A stretch of DNA of 32,924 nt from CAWEFA01 sp963808135 (GCA_963808135.1 CAWEFA010000048.1:1-32924), one strand, 5' to 3'; positions 16,182 through 25,255 are shown, counted from the first letter of the stretch. Numbers and translations are program-made. Notes: generated from the letters alone by a model not told the origin.

Positions 16182-16212
16182 TTTGCAAAACCCAAGAAAA
16201 TCTATATATTTG
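16182..16212 (+). promoter_or_regulatory. Canonical Bacteroidetes promoter of the HU gene
   Basis: TTTG (16182-16185), exactly 19 bases, then TATATTTG (16205-16212), a full match to TTTG-N19-TAnnTTTG. The start codon is 50 bases downstream. This also supports the phylum assignment. Confidence 0.75.
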
Positions 16213-16262
16213 CACTTATATATTGAAAGTAACAATTTACTAACCCTAAAAAACTTATTGTT

Positions 16263-16538
16263 ATGAACAAAGCACAACTTATCGATGCCATTGCTGCAGA
16301 AGCTAAATTAACTAAGGCTGACTCAAAGAAAGCTCTTGATGCTTACATTAAAGCTACAACCGCCGCATTAAAAAAAGGCGACAGAGTAGCTCTTGTAGGT
16401 TTCGGTTCTCTCTCAGTTGCTAAAAGAAGCGCCAGGACAGGAAGAAATCCACAAACTGGTAAAGAAATCAAGATTGCTGCTAAGAAAGTAGTTAAATTTA
16501 AAGCTGGTAGCGACCTTACCGAGGCAGTTCAAAAGTAA
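16263..16538 (+). CDS. hup: HU-family DNA-binding protein
   Basis: A 91-residue protein of the usual HU length: MNKAQLIDAIAAEAKLTKAD at the N-terminal helices, VALVGFGSLSVAKRSARTGR leading to the DNA-binding arm (NPQTGKEIKIAAKKVV) and a C-terminal helix. The proline in RNPQTG, which intercalates into DNA in HU and IHF, is present. It packages and bends DNA as a dimer. It has its own strong promoter (16182-16212) and terminator (16557-16590), fitting a highly expressed single gene. IHF is excluded only weakly, but the sequence is the ordinary Bacteroidetes HU form. Confidence 0.95.
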   Translation: MNKAQLIDAIAAEAKLTKADSKKALDAYIKATTAALKKGDRVALVGFGSLSVAKRSARTGRNPQTGKEIKIAAKKVVKFKAGSDLTEAVQK

Positions 16539-16556
16539 AAGAAAATCTTTTTTTTT

Positions 16557-16590
16557 AAAGGGAGTACAAATGTTGTACTCCCTTTTTATT
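16557..16590 (+). terminator. Intrinsic terminator of the HU gene
   Basis: A 13-bp perfect stem (AAAGGGAGTACAA with TTGTACTCCCTTT), loop ATG, followed by a T-rich tail. It starts 18 bases after the HU stop codon. Confidence 0.9.
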
Positions 16591-16713
16591 TTTATTAAAC
16601 TTTCTATGAAACACCCATGATTCCGCAAATCGAAAATTCATAATAAGAGAATATGAGTGTTCTTCCGCAATTGCGGCACAGGCTATTCGACCATTAAAAT
16701 AAATTATCTGCAA

Positions 16714-17403
16714 ATGAAAGAAGGACTTATTCGATATTTAGAAAACTTTATTAACCCAAATCGTATACAGTTAATTAATAATAACCTGAAGCTCAGGACA
16801 CGATATATCACCATTGTTATTGAAGAAATATTTCAATCACATAATGCAAGCGCAATTTTACGTACATGCGATTGTTTAGGGATACAGGACGTTCATATAA
16901 TTGAAAACAAAAATAAATATCAAATTAATCCCGAAGTTACACTTGGTTCCGAACAATGGCTAAATATTTATAAATACAACCAACAGGAAAACATTACAAA
17001 TTCCGTAATTGCCGATTTAAAAAATAAAGGTTACCGAATTGTTGCTACCTCGCCATATGCAAGCAATACAAGTTTAGAAGAATTTGACCTTAATAAAGGA
17101 AAAGCTGCTTTTATTTTTGGAACTGAATTATCGGGAATAAGCGATTCAATTAAAGAAAATGCTGATGAATTTCTTAAAATTCCAATGTTCGGGTTTACCG
17201 GGAGTTTTAATGTATCGGTATCAGCGGCAATAATACTTCATTACATAACTTTAAAATTGCGGCAATCATCAATCAACTGGAAAATCCCTGATAATGAATT
17301 AAATGAAATCAGGCTCGATTGGTTAAAGAATTCTTTGAAAAATGCCGAAATGATTGAAAAATATTATTATGAAAATATTTTAAAGCAACAATCTGAATCT
17401 TAA
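16714..17403 (+). CDS. trmH: SpoU/TrmH-type tRNA 2'-O-methyltransferase
   Basis: I choose ATG 16714 (MKEGLIRYLENFINPNRI) because this is the normal TrmH start; a GTG at 16657 would add 19 unlikely residues. The 229-residue protein has the SPOUT trefoil-knot motifs: NASAILRTCDCLGIQDVHII (motif 1, with N and R), FIFGTELSGISD (motif 2) and IPMFGFTGSFNVSVSAAIIL (motif 3). TrmH forms 2'-O-methylguanosine at position 18 of the tRNA D-loop using SAM; the short N-terminus without an L30e/NusB-like extension fits TrmH rather than RlmB. The HU terminator separates it from HU, so it needs its own promoter. Assignment to TrmH rather than another SpoU enzyme is moderately sure. Confidence 0.85.
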   Translation: MKEGLIRYLENFINPNRIQLINNNLKLRTRYITIVIEEIFQSHNASAILRTCDCLGIQDVHIIENKNKYQINPEVTLGSEQWLNIYKYNQQENITNSVIADLKNKGYRIVATSPYASNTSLEEFDLNKGKAAFIFGTELSGISDSIKENADEFLKIPMFGFTGSFNVSVSAAIILHYITLKLRQSSINWKIPDNELNEIRLDWLKNSLKNAEMIEKYYYENILKQQSES

Positions 17404-17443
17404 CCTATTATTAATTAAGAAGAAAATATAAATATTTAATTTA

Positions 17444-17476
17444 ATTGCAATTTTTGACAAAAATCTATTAACTTTG
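17444..17476 (+). promoter_or_regulatory. Possible promoter of the LytTR regulator
   Basis: ATTG (17444-17447), 21 bases, then TAACTTTG (17469-17476), which fits TAnnTTTG; the upstream element is imperfect and the spacing two bases long. The start codon is 22 bases further on. Confidence 0.4.
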
Positions 17477-17498
17477 GACGAATGTATATATTTAATGG

Positions 17499-18203
17499 AT
17501 GGATTGCATAATTATTGATGATGATAAACTTTCGAGAAGGATAATTGAAGAATACATTATCAAAACCGAAAGCCTAAAATTGGTAGGTTCATTTTCAACC
17601 GCTGTTGAAGCTATCAATTATTTAAGGCAAAATGAAAATGTTGATTTAATTTTTCTGGATATTGAAATGCCCGAAATGAGCGGCATAGACTTTTTAGATA
17701 CTTTGCAAAACCTGCCACAGATAATCATCATCTCAGCCAAAGGAAAATATGCTCTTAATGCATTTGAGTATGATGTTACCGATTATTTACTCAAACCTGT
17801 TATTTATGCCCGCTTCTTTAAGGCTGTCGATAAAGTAATGAACCGTTTAAAAAAGACTAACTTCAGCACCGGCAAAGACGAACTGTATATTAAGAAAAAT
17901 TCTTCATTGGTTAAACTTAAATACAGCGAAATTCTTTGGATTGAAGCGCTCGAAAATTATATCATTTTTAATACGTATTCGGAAAAGTTTACCATACATT
18001 TCACTATGAAAGGGGTGGAACAAAAATTGCCCGAACAAAAATTTGTTCGTGTGCACCGTTCATTTATCGTTAATACCGAATCAATTTTAGAAATAGATGA
18101 TAATTCCGTTATTGTAAATACAATTGATGGCAATAAATCCATTCCTATTGGCAAATCGTATAGGGACAAATTACTGAACGATTTGAATTTAATTGCCAAG
18201 TAG
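17499..18203 (+). CDS. LytTR-family response regulator
   Basis: A 234-residue regulator. The receiver covers about residues 1-115: CIIIDDDKLSRRIIEEYI, the phospho-acceptor in LIFLDIEMPEMSG (about residue 55), IIISAKGKYALNAFEYDVTD and the lysine in YLLKPV. The LytTR DNA-binding domain covers about 128-230: LYIKKNSSLVKLKYSEILWI, EALENYIIF and FVRVHRSFIVNTESI. LytTR proteins bind direct repeats, usually at extracellular-signal or transport genes, and pair with LytS/YehU-type kinases; no such kinase is nearby, so it is an orphan here. The gene ends 66 bases before the convergent aminotransferase gene. Confidence 0.93.
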   Translation: MDCIIIDDDKLSRRIIEEYIIKTESLKLVGSFSTAVEAINYLRQNENVDLIFLDIEMPEMSGIDFLDTLQNLPQIIIISAKGKYALNAFEYDVTDYLLKPVIYARFFKAVDKVMNRLKKTNFSTGKDELYIKKNSSLVKLKYSEILWIEALENYIIFNTYSEKFTIHFTMKGVEQKLPEQKFVRVHRSFIVNTESILEIDDNSVIVNTIDGNKSIPIGKSYRDKLLNDLNLIAK

Positions 18204-18269
18204 AGATATCTCAATTTCTTAAAATATTTTACAGGAATTTTAAAAAAATATAGGGTTTGAATAAAATAC

Positions 18270-19598
18270 TTACTTTTTATTATTCCTATGAAATGTATTC
18301 AGCCGTTCTTTAAGAGATTCCATCTGGTTTAAATTAACATGCGACACACAAGCCCTTAACCCATCTGTCCTTTCACTTCCGGTTATATCGAGCGATATGG
18401 CGCTTATTCCATAATAAAGCAATTCCTCCAATAATTTTTCAGCCGTCATGCCCGGATATGAGAATGTAAAATAAAAACCATCGGCTATTCTTTCATTTAT
18501 GTCATATTCATAAACAATTTGAAACCCGTTTTCAATAAGAAGCTTTTTCATTATATTAGCCCTTTTGCCATATTCTTTTAATTCTTCAACAAAATTAACA
18601 TTGCCGTCATTCAACGCTTTAAGCATAGCAGCCAGGGCGTATTGCGCCGAATGGCTGACGCCTGCCGATACCGCATAAATAGCTCCCTGTATTACTGCCA
18701 ATCCAAATTTTTGAAAAGGGAAAAATCTTTTAAGATCAGGAAACTCCTGGGAATATAGCTTATCGTTAATTGCCATAAGCCCTATACGCTGGCCTGCATA
18801 ACTGAAAATTTTTGAACTTGAAACCAGCAAAATGAAATTTTCAGTATATCTCGCAACTGTCGGTTGAAAAGGAGGATTGCCGGGAAGCGAATAATCCTTT
18901 CTGAAATCCATGCCAAAATAAGCAAGGTCTTCAACTACAATGGCATCGTATTTTGTAGCCAGTTCGCCAATTATTTTTAATTCATTTTCCGTAAAACACA
19001 TCCAGGAAGGATTGTTGGGGTTTGAATAAATAATTGTTGAGAAATGCCCTTTATTCAGGTACGATTCCAATTTATCTTTTAGTTTTTCTCCCCGGAAGTT
19101 ATAAACATCAAATGCTTCATATTTTAGTCCTAGAATATTATGTTGCTGTTTGTTCAACGGAAATCCCGGATCGATAAACAGAGTAGAATCTTTATTTTTA
19201 TATCTTCTGTTAGAAACCATAAAAGCAACGAAACTTCCCTGCATCGAGCCAACCGTAGGAATAATGCTTTCAGGGCTGATATTTAAATTCAGAAAAAGTT
19301 TAATAAAGCGCGACGCTTCGTCCTTTAATTCCTGTATACCTTCAATTTCAGGATATATTGAAGCAACGCCATTTTTAAGCGCTTCAATTTCCGTATCAAC
19401 ACCGATTTTCGAAGGCGGTAAACCGGGTACGCCCATTTCCATGCGGATAAACTTTTGCCCCGATTCTCTTTCAATAATATTTATAAGCCTCACTACTTCA
19501 CGTATTGAAGCTGTTCCTATTTTTAAAATTCCACATTCTTTTATTGCATTATCAACTATTTCCCGGGGAATTGGTGTTTCGCTCTGTAAATAACCCAT
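18270..19598 (-). CDS. PLP-dependent class I/II aminotransferase
   Basis: A 442-residue fold-type I enzyme. It has IEGIQELKDEASRF near the substrate pocket, PTVGSMQGSFVAF (phosphate-binding region, 114-126), YSNPNNPSWMCF with the conserved asparagine (191-202), VVEDLAYFGMD (D224 to the pyridine nitrogen) and the Schiff-base lysine K263 in SSSKIFSYAGQRIG. It should transfer an amino group between an amino acid and a 2-oxo acid; with the phenylacetate-CoA ligase and ACT protein upstream on the same strand (112 bases from the ligase stop), an aromatic amino acid is a reasonable but unproven substrate. Confidence 0.85.
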   Translation of the reverse strand: MGYLQSETPIPREIVDNAIKECGILKIGTASIREVVRLINIIERESGQKFIRMEMGVPGLPPSKIGVDTEIEALKNGVASIYPEIEGIQELKDEASRFIKLFLNLNISPESIIPTVGSMQGSFVAFMVSNRRYKNKDSTLFIDPGFPLNKQQHNILGLKYEAFDVYNFRGEKLKDKLESYLNKGHFSTIIYSNPNNPSWMCFTENELKIIGELATKYDAIVVEDLAYFGMDFRKDYSLPGNPPFQPTVARYTENFILLVSSSKIFSYAGQRIGLMAINDKLYSQEFPDLKRFFPFQKFGLAVIQGAIYAVSAGVSHSAQYALAAMLKALNDGNVNFVEELKEYGKRANIMKKLLIENGFQIVYEYDINERIADGFYFTFSYPGMTAEKLLEELLYYGISAISLDITGSERTDGLRACVSHVNLNQMESLKERLNTFHRNNKK

Positions 19599-19709
19599 TT
19601 TTATAAATTGTACTATTAGCTTATTGGTTTAAGCTGAATTTATTAAAATACATGTTTCAATAATTGATTTCAAATTTAATTATAAGAAACCTTCTTCATC
19701 AAACGCATT

Positions 19710-21011
19710 TTAAACCAATTTTCGTTTATCTATTACGCGTATGGCTTTCCCTTCGCTTCGTGTAATAGATTTGGGCTCTACAAGTTTTACATCAATACTG
19801 ATTCCAAGTGTGCTTTCAAGGCTTTGTTGAATTTTTTTGCTCATAACCTGCAATTCACTGATCCGGTCGCTAAAAAATTCTTGTTCAACTTCAACCTGAA
19901 CGTGCATTTGATCAAGATTATTTACCCTGTCGACTGTAATTAAATAGTGGGGATGGATGCCTTCGATATGCAAAAGTATTTCTTCAATTTGTGACGGGAA
20001 TACGTTTACTCCGCGGATAATAAGCATATCGTCGCTACGGCCGCTGCATTTTTCCATACGAACAAGGGTTCGGCCACATTTGCATGGCTCATAAATAAGC
20101 CGGGTAATATCGCGGGTACGGTATCGGATAAGCGGAAGCGCTTCTTTCGTAATGCAGGTAAAAACCAATTCGCCTTTTTCACCTTTGGGCATTACTTCTA
20201 ATGTATCGGGATTGATAATTTCAGGGATAAAATGATCTTCAAAAACATGAAGCCCGCACTGGTATTCACATTCACTGGACACGCCAGGCCCAATAACTTC
20301 ACTTAAACCATAAATATCTATTGCTTTTATTCTGAGCTTGGCTTCAATTTCCTGGCGCATTATTTCAGTCCATGGTTCGGCGCCAAATACGCCAACCCGG
20401 AGTTTTAGCTGTTCGCGTTTATATGGGCTTTCATCTATTGCTTCGGCCAGGAAAAGTGCATAAGAAGGGGTACAGGCAAGAACCGTGCTTCCGAAATCAT
20501 GCATTAACTGAATTTGCCTTTGCGTATTGCCCCCGGAAATAGGAATTACGGTAGCGCCGATTTTTTCACTGCCATAATGCAACCCGAGTCCTCCGGTGAA
20601 AAGTCCATAACCATAAGCTACATGAACAATATCGTGAAGGTGCGCGCCTGCGCTTGTAAGCGTGCGTGCAACGACTTCGCTCCAAATATCAAGGTCATTT
20701 TTTGTATAGCCGACTACCGTAGGTTTTCCGGTAGTGCCAGAAGATGCGTGTATGCGCACAATATCCGATAAAGGCACTGCAAACATTTCAAACGGATAAT
20801 TATCGCGCAGGTCCTGTTTTGTTGTATATGGCAATTTCGAAAGATCGTCAACACTTTTAATATCTTCAGGTAGTAAATTAATTTGTTTCATTTTTTGCCA
20901 GTAAGCCGGCACATTATGATATACGCGGTGTATGGTGTCAATGAGCCGTTTGCTCTGACATTCCCGCATATCATCGCGGTTCATGCACTCAAATTTTTTA
21001 TTCCAATACAT
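19710..21011 (-). CDS. paaK: Phenylacetate-CoA ligase-type AMP-forming enzyme
   Basis: A 433-residue member of the ANL superfamily, the usual PaaK length. IHASSGTTGKPTVVGYTKND is the phosphate-binding loop, VFGAEPWTEIMRQE and AIDIYGLSEVIGPGV are adenylation motifs, and GRSDDMLIIRGVNVFPSQIE is the hinge and C-terminal domain start. It converts phenylacetate or a related arylacetate to its CoA thioester with ATP. The aerobic ring-epoxidation genes (paaABCDE) are absent, so in this presumed anaerobe it may work with aryl-2-oxoacid oxidoreductase, turning aromatic amino acids into aryl-acetates with ATP gain. That link is from knowledge of similar gene sets, not from this sequence. The ACT-protein gene is 62 bases upstream. 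Confidence 0.9.
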   Translation of the reverse strand: MYWNKKFECMNRDDMRECQSKRLIDTIHRVYHNVPAYWQKMKQINLLPEDIKSVDDLSKLPYTTKQDLRDNYPFEMFAVPLSDIVRIHASSGTTGKPTVVGYTKNDLDIWSEVVARTLTSAGAHLHDIVHVAYGYGLFTGGLGLHYGSEKIGATVIPISGGNTQRQIQLMHDFGSTVLACTPSYALFLAEAIDESPYKREQLKLRVGVFGAEPWTEIMRQEIEAKLRIKAIDIYGLSEVIGPGVSSECEYQCGLHVFEDHFIPEIINPDTLEVMPKGEKGELVFTCITKEALPLIRYRTRDITRLIYEPCKCGRTLVRMEKCSGRSDDMLIIRGVNVFPSQIEEILLHIEGIHPHYLITVDRVNNLDQMHVQVEVEQEFFSDRISELQVMSKKIQQSLESTLGISIDVKLVEPKSITRSEGKAIRVIDKRKLV

Positions 21012-21073
21012 AATTCTTTAAAATGATAAAATTTTCAATAAGCTCTTTTTTCTATTTTGATAGTAAGCTTTAA

Positions 21074-21493
21074 CTAAAAAATATCTTTCTGCGTTACCAT
21101 CTTAAGATTTTTTTCTTCAATTATTTTGAAAGCTTTTTGCCTGTCATCAGTTCGCATTACAATTATGCCTTTTTCATGGTAAGCAAATGCATACATATAT
21201 TCAATGCTGATATGCTCTTCAGAAAAATATTTTAGCACTTTTGCAAATGAACCAGCCTCAATGGGAGTTTCAATACCGATAACATCAGTAAGGTTGACGC
21301 TAAAATCCTTTGCTTTTAAAAGCTTCAGCGCTTCCAAAGGATCCGACACAATGAGCCTTAAAATACCGTATTCCGATGTATCTGCAATACTCATAGCTGC
21401 TATATGGTTATTTACATCGCTCAATGTTTCCAATACTTCGGTGAGCCTTCCTGATTTATTTTCCAGAAAAATAGACAATTGTTTAATTGACAT
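21074..21493 (-). CDS. Tandem ACT-domain protein
   Basis: A 139-residue protein made of two ACT domains. The first, about 1-70, reads IKQLSIFLENKSGRLTEVLE, the second, about 72-135, reads PIEAGSFAKVLKYFSEEHIS. ACT pairs bind amino acids as dimers. Such two-ACT proteins commonly accompany phenylacetate-CoA ligase genes in anaerobes. It lies 62 bases upstream of the ligase, probably in the same transcript, and may sense an aromatic or branched amino acid to regulate the enzymes. No catalytic or DNA-binding domain is attached. Confidence 0.88.
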   Translation of the reverse strand: MSIKQLSIFLENKSGRLTEVLETLSDVNNHIAAMSIADTSEYGILRLIVSDPLEALKLLKAKDFSVNLTDVIGIETPIEAGSFAKVLKYFSEEHISIEYMYAFAYHEKGIIVMRTDDRQKAFKIIEEKNLKMVTQKDIF

Positions 21494-21566
21494 ATTATAA
21501 TGAATTTATTTGTTTAAGCGTTACAATTAAACTTATTATCAACAACTTTCTAAAATTGCTGTGGCG

Positions 21567-22670
21567 TTAAATTGTTGAATGAAAAGCATAAAAACTGTAA
21601 TCGTCGTTTATTTTGGTGAATTTGTATTTTATTGTTTCCAAGCTGTCCCTGGCAATATCAATAAGACCTAAGCCGGCATCCCCTTTCATTGTTGTTGTTC
21701 CTAAATGTAAAGTATATTTGTACAATTGAAGTAATTCGTCTTTATTCAGGATATTGAGATTGTCGATATGTTTGCTTAAAGGGCCTATCATGGAATTTTT
21801 AATATAATTTCCGGTCCCTATTAGGTATTTCTCATCCTGTTTGCCCATTAAAAATATGCCTTCCCGGATACCGTTTAGTTCAAATGCATGTTTGCTGACA
21901 TTTTGTAAAATCTCCACCAGTTTATGATATATCTTCTTTTTAAACGTATTCTTTTCCGTGTTAACATAAAGGTTGTCTTCAATCATCCGCAAGATAGGTA
22001 TTATCGTATGCTGGGAAAAGTCGCCCTTGTGGATAATAAAAATATTATCAGCCGACATTAAGTGGTGAAACTCTTTTGCAACCTTAACATTGACATCATT
22101 GTGCCGGTTAATAGCATCTTCCAGGTTCTCAAGTTTTATCTGGAGGTAGAAGAAAGAATTTTCTTTATCAACGGTTTCGAATTCAAAATCGAGCTTCTGT
22201 CCCGATTTTCTGGCCATTTCTATTAGCCCAAGCCCTGCTCCGCCTTTGTTTGAAAACTCATTTTTGGTAAGCATTTTAATATACATTTCTTTTAATTTTT
22301 CAGGGCTGAGGTTATTGATTTGGTTAATTTTTGACTTTAATACCCTGACGAATTTATTTTCTATAAGATTTGCCGATGAAATATAATATGATTTGCCAAT
22401 GTTACGTGTAATAAAAATACCGGACGTGGTTGCCGATTTATTTTGAGCGTTAATGTTTTCGCCATGCCTTATTACGTTCTGAAAGCATTCGGCCAATAAA
22501 AACGAAACTTTATTGTTGATTTTGCCCTGCTCATGCATATTCATAATATTTGTTTCGCTTATATCAATAATCCGTTCAGTGATTTCGTCATTGAAATTTC
22601 CCTGGTAAATGAAACTCAAATTATCATTATGAAGGTTACTGAATAAGTTATAAACAATATCAATATCCAT
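21567..22670 (-). CDS. Tandem SiaB-like (DUF6272) ATPase-fold protein
   Basis: A 367-residue protein with no membrane segment, built of two similar halves. Half one (about 1-183) has the N-box-like LLAECFQNVIRHGE (N64) and the G-box-like NKGGAGLGLIEMARKSG (141-157). Half two (about 195-367) repeats them as LVEILQNVSKHAFE (N257) and MKGDAGLGLIDIARDSL (328-344). Single-domain SiaB proteins act as serine kinases or anti-sigma-like partners that phosphorylate a SiaC protein in a SiaABCD-type network. No SiaC, phosphatase or sigma factor gene is beside it. The gene is divergent from mltG and 74 bases upstream of the ACT gene on the same strand. Confidence 0.7.
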   Translation of the reverse strand: MDIDIVYNLFSNLHNDNLSFIYQGNFNDEITERIIDISETNIMNMHEQGKINNKVSFLLAECFQNVIRHGENINAQNKSATTSGIFITRNIGKSYYISSANLIENKFVRVLKSKINQINNLSPEKLKEMYIKMLTKNEFSNKGGAGLGLIEMARKSGQKLDFEFETVDKENSFFYLQIKLENLEDAINRHNDVNVKVAKEFHHLMSADNIFIIHKGDFSQHTIIPILRMIEDNLYVNTEKNTFKKKIYHKLVEILQNVSKHAFELNGIREGIFLMGKQDEKYLIGTGNYIKNSMIGPLSKHIDNLNILNKDELLQLYKYTLHLGTTTMKGDAGLGLIDIARDSLETIKYKFTKINDDYSFYAFHSTI

Positions 22671-22943
22671 ATTTTGTAAATTATGTTTATGTATGATTTT
22701 CAGTAAAACTATATTTATATAAAATTAGAAAATTTTATTTATTTATTAATACAGGAATAAAGACATTTGAATAATTTTGCCAGCTTTAATTTAATTCGGC
22801 TGAACTTTTAATGAAAAATAATCTCTTGAATTTGTTGCTTTATCGTGCATGTATTAATCTATCTTTAGCTTTCAAATATAACTTTATTAATCTGAAATTT
22901 GCCCAAAAGACCATAACCAACTGTAATTTTTAACAAAATAATA

Positions 22944-24002
22944 ATGAAGAAATATTTTATAAGATTAAATTTTTTCCAGAAGACTTTTGCTTTATTGGCA
23001 ATTATCATACTTATAAATATTGTTTTGTTGTTATATAATACCTTGCGAAAAATTTATGTGCCAAATGTGATAATAGGCGTTCATCAAAGTGCATATTTAT
23101 ATATACCAACCGGTTCGGATATAGATGACGTGTGCCGTATTTTGTACAAAAACAATTATATAGTAAACCGAAGTTCATTCGAATGGCTTGCCGAAAGGAA
23201 AAAATATGCAGGACATATTAAACCCGGGCGTTATAAATTAAAAAACCGTATGAGCAACAATGAATTAATTGGCATTTTACGCACAGGAAAACAGGAACCG
23301 GTAAGGCTTTCATTAAATAATATAAGAAATGTTTATCAGCTGGCCGGAAATGTTGCCGCACATATTGAAGCCGACTCCTTATCAATTACAAACCTGTTAA
23401 CTGATGATAAATACCTTTCATCGTTCGGATTTAACAGGCAAACAATATTATCGATGTTTTTACCAAATACTTATGAATTTCTCTGGAATACTTCAGCTGA
23501 AAAATTCTTCAAACGGATGAACATCGAGTACAAAAAGTTTTGGAATGATACAAGGCAAAAAATGGCCGATAAAATTGGGCTCACGGATATCCAGGTTATA
23601 ATTCTTGCATCAGTTATTTCTGATGAAACAAACATTAGCTTTGAATATCCTGCTATTGCAGGGGTTTATATGAACAGGCTAAAAAGGAACATGCCGCTGC
23701 AAGCCGATCCAACAATTAAATTTATTACGGGTAATTTTGGCCTTAAACGGATATTACGCAAATACACTGAAATAATTTCGTCTTATAACACCTATTTAAA
23801 TACAGGATTGCCGCCAGGCCCGATTTCAATGCCCAACATAAAAGCAGTTGAGGCCGTATTAAATTATGAAAAGCATAGTTACCTTTATTTCTGCGCCAAA
23901 CCCGATTTTTCAGGCTATCATGTGTTCGCCAAAACCCTTGTTCAACATAATCAAAATGCCGAAGCATATCAAATTGCATTAAATAAAAGAAGAATATTTT
24001 AA
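22944..24002 (+). CDS. mltG: Endolytic murein transglycosylase MltG (YceG-like)
   Basis: A 352-residue protein with one N-terminal membrane helix (about 14-31), so anchored in the inner membrane with the catalytic domain outside. A LysM-like region (YIPTGSDIDDVCRILYKNNY) precedes the YceG core: FLPNTYEFLWNTSAEKFFKR, ILASVISDETNISFEYPAIA with the conserved glutamate (the SDET element replaces the more usual EKET), GVYMNRLKRNMPLQADPTIK and NTYLNTGLPPGPISMPN. It cleaves nascent glycan strands and so sets where synthesis ends. It stands alone here, 155 bases before ychF. Confidence 0.93.
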   Translation: MKKYFIRLNFFQKTFALLAIIILINIVLLLYNTLRKIYVPNVIIGVHQSAYLYIPTGSDIDDVCRILYKNNYIVNRSSFEWLAERKKYAGHIKPGRYKLKNRMSNNELIGILRTGKQEPVRLSLNNIRNVYQLAGNVAAHIEADSLSITNLLTDDKYLSSFGFNRQTILSMFLPNTYEFLWNTSAEKFFKRMNIEYKKFWNDTRQKMADKIGLTDIQVIILASVISDETNISFEYPAIAGVYMNRLKRNMPLQADPTIKFITGNFGLKRILRKYTEIISSYNTYLNTGLPPGPISMPNIKAVEAVLNYEKHSYLYFCAKPDFSGYHVFAKTLVQHNQNAEAYQIALNKRRIF

Positions 24003-24157
24003 TGAACATGATTATTGTCAAAAACATCCTAATTTTATTCATTTTAATATTTGACCAAAATCAAATTTATTAGCTTAAAGTTTTATGTGATGAAGTTCTT
24101 TTATTTTTGTTGACTGGTTTATTGGTTTAATTATTTATTCATTTGTTATAAACAATT

Positions 24158-25255
24158 ATGGGATTACAATGTGGTATAATAGGTTTGACCAATGTTGGGA
24201 AAACAACGCTATTTAATTGCATGTCGGTTAATAAAGCAGAAATTTCAAATTATGCTTTTAGTTCCAGCAAGTCGAACTTGGGAATTATAAATGTTCCCGA
24301 TGCGAGATTAAAGGAACTGGAAAAACTCCAGCCTACTGAAAAAATTGTGCCGGCCACGGTTGAAATTATAGATATTCCGGGTTTAACAAAAGGCGCAAAT
24401 AAAGGAGAAGGCGTTGGCAATAAATTTCTAAGCGACATCCGCAATACCGATGCGCTTATTCATGTTTTAAGATGTTTTGACGATGAGAATTTACCCCATA
24501 TCGAAGGTTCTATTGATCCGGTGCGCGATATTGAAACCATCGATTTTGAACTCCAGGTAAAAGATACAGAATCGATAGAAAAAAAATTACAAAGACTTGA
24601 AAAAGCGCTTAAAGCTGGCGATAAAGAAGCAAAAAAAGGAATAGAAGTATTAAAACATTTGCATGGTGAAATCAGTAATTTTAAAAACGTCTGCGATATT
24701 CCTATTGACAAAAACGACCACAAGTTTTTAGATGATATGTTTTTGCTCACGGTAAAACCCGTTATTTATGTATGCAATGTAGATGAAAAATCTGCTTTAA
24801 CAGGAAATAAATATACCGAAAAGGTGAAAAATTATTTACAGGGAAAACAAACAGAAATTCTGATAATTGCAGGAAAGCTGGAAGCAGAGATAGCTGAACT
24901 GGAAAATGATGAAAGTATTATGGCATTCATAAAGGACCTTGGCCTAAACGAACCTGGCGTAAATAGAATGATTCTATCGGCTTATTCTCTTTTAAACCTT
25001 ATTTCGTTTTTTACCGTTGGCCCGAAAGAAATAAAAGCCTGGACAATTAAAAGGGGCACATTTGCACCGCAGGCTGCCGGGGTAATCCATAGCGACCTCG
25101 AACGCGGCTTTATCCGTGCAGAAGTTATGAAATATAACGATTTTGTAACTTTAGGCTCAGAACATGCCTGTAAAGAGAAAGGCAAGTTATTTATCGAAGG
25201 GAAAAATTATATTGTAAATGATGGCGATATCCTTCATATAAGGTTTAATGTTTAA
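24158..25255 (+). CDS. ychF: Redox-regulated ATPase/GTPase YchF (OLA1 family)
   Basis: A 365-residue protein, standard length. P-loop GLTNVGKTTLFNCMSVNKAE (8-27), switch region SSSKSNLGIINVP, G3 EIIDIPGLTKGANKGEGVGN and G4-equivalent YVCNVDEKS. The coiled-coil insert lies at about 130-200 and the C-terminal TGS domain includes EIKAWTIKRGTFAPQAAGVI and FIEGKNYIVNDGDILHIRFN. YchF prefers ATP to GTP and associates with ribosomes and the redox response. Its stop codon overlaps the convergent permease stop codon by three bases (25252-25255), leaving no room for a separate terminator. Confidence 0.97.
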   Translation: MGLQCGIIGLTNVGKTTLFNCMSVNKAEISNYAFSSSKSNLGIINVPDARLKELEKLQPTEKIVPATVEIIDIPGLTKGANKGEGVGNKFLSDIRNTDALIHVLRCFDDENLPHIEGSIDPVRDIETIDFELQVKDTESIEKKLQRLEKALKAGDKEAKKGIEVLKHLHGEISNFKNVCDIPIDKNDHKFLDDMFLLTVKPVIYVCNVDEKSALTGNKYTEKVKNYLQGKQTEILIIAGKLEAEIAELENDESIMAFIKDLGLNEPGVNRMILSAYSLLNLISFFTVGPKEIKAWTIKRGTFAPQAAGVIHSDLERGFIRAEVMKYNDFVTLGSEHACKEKGKLFIEGKNYIVNDGDILHIRFNV

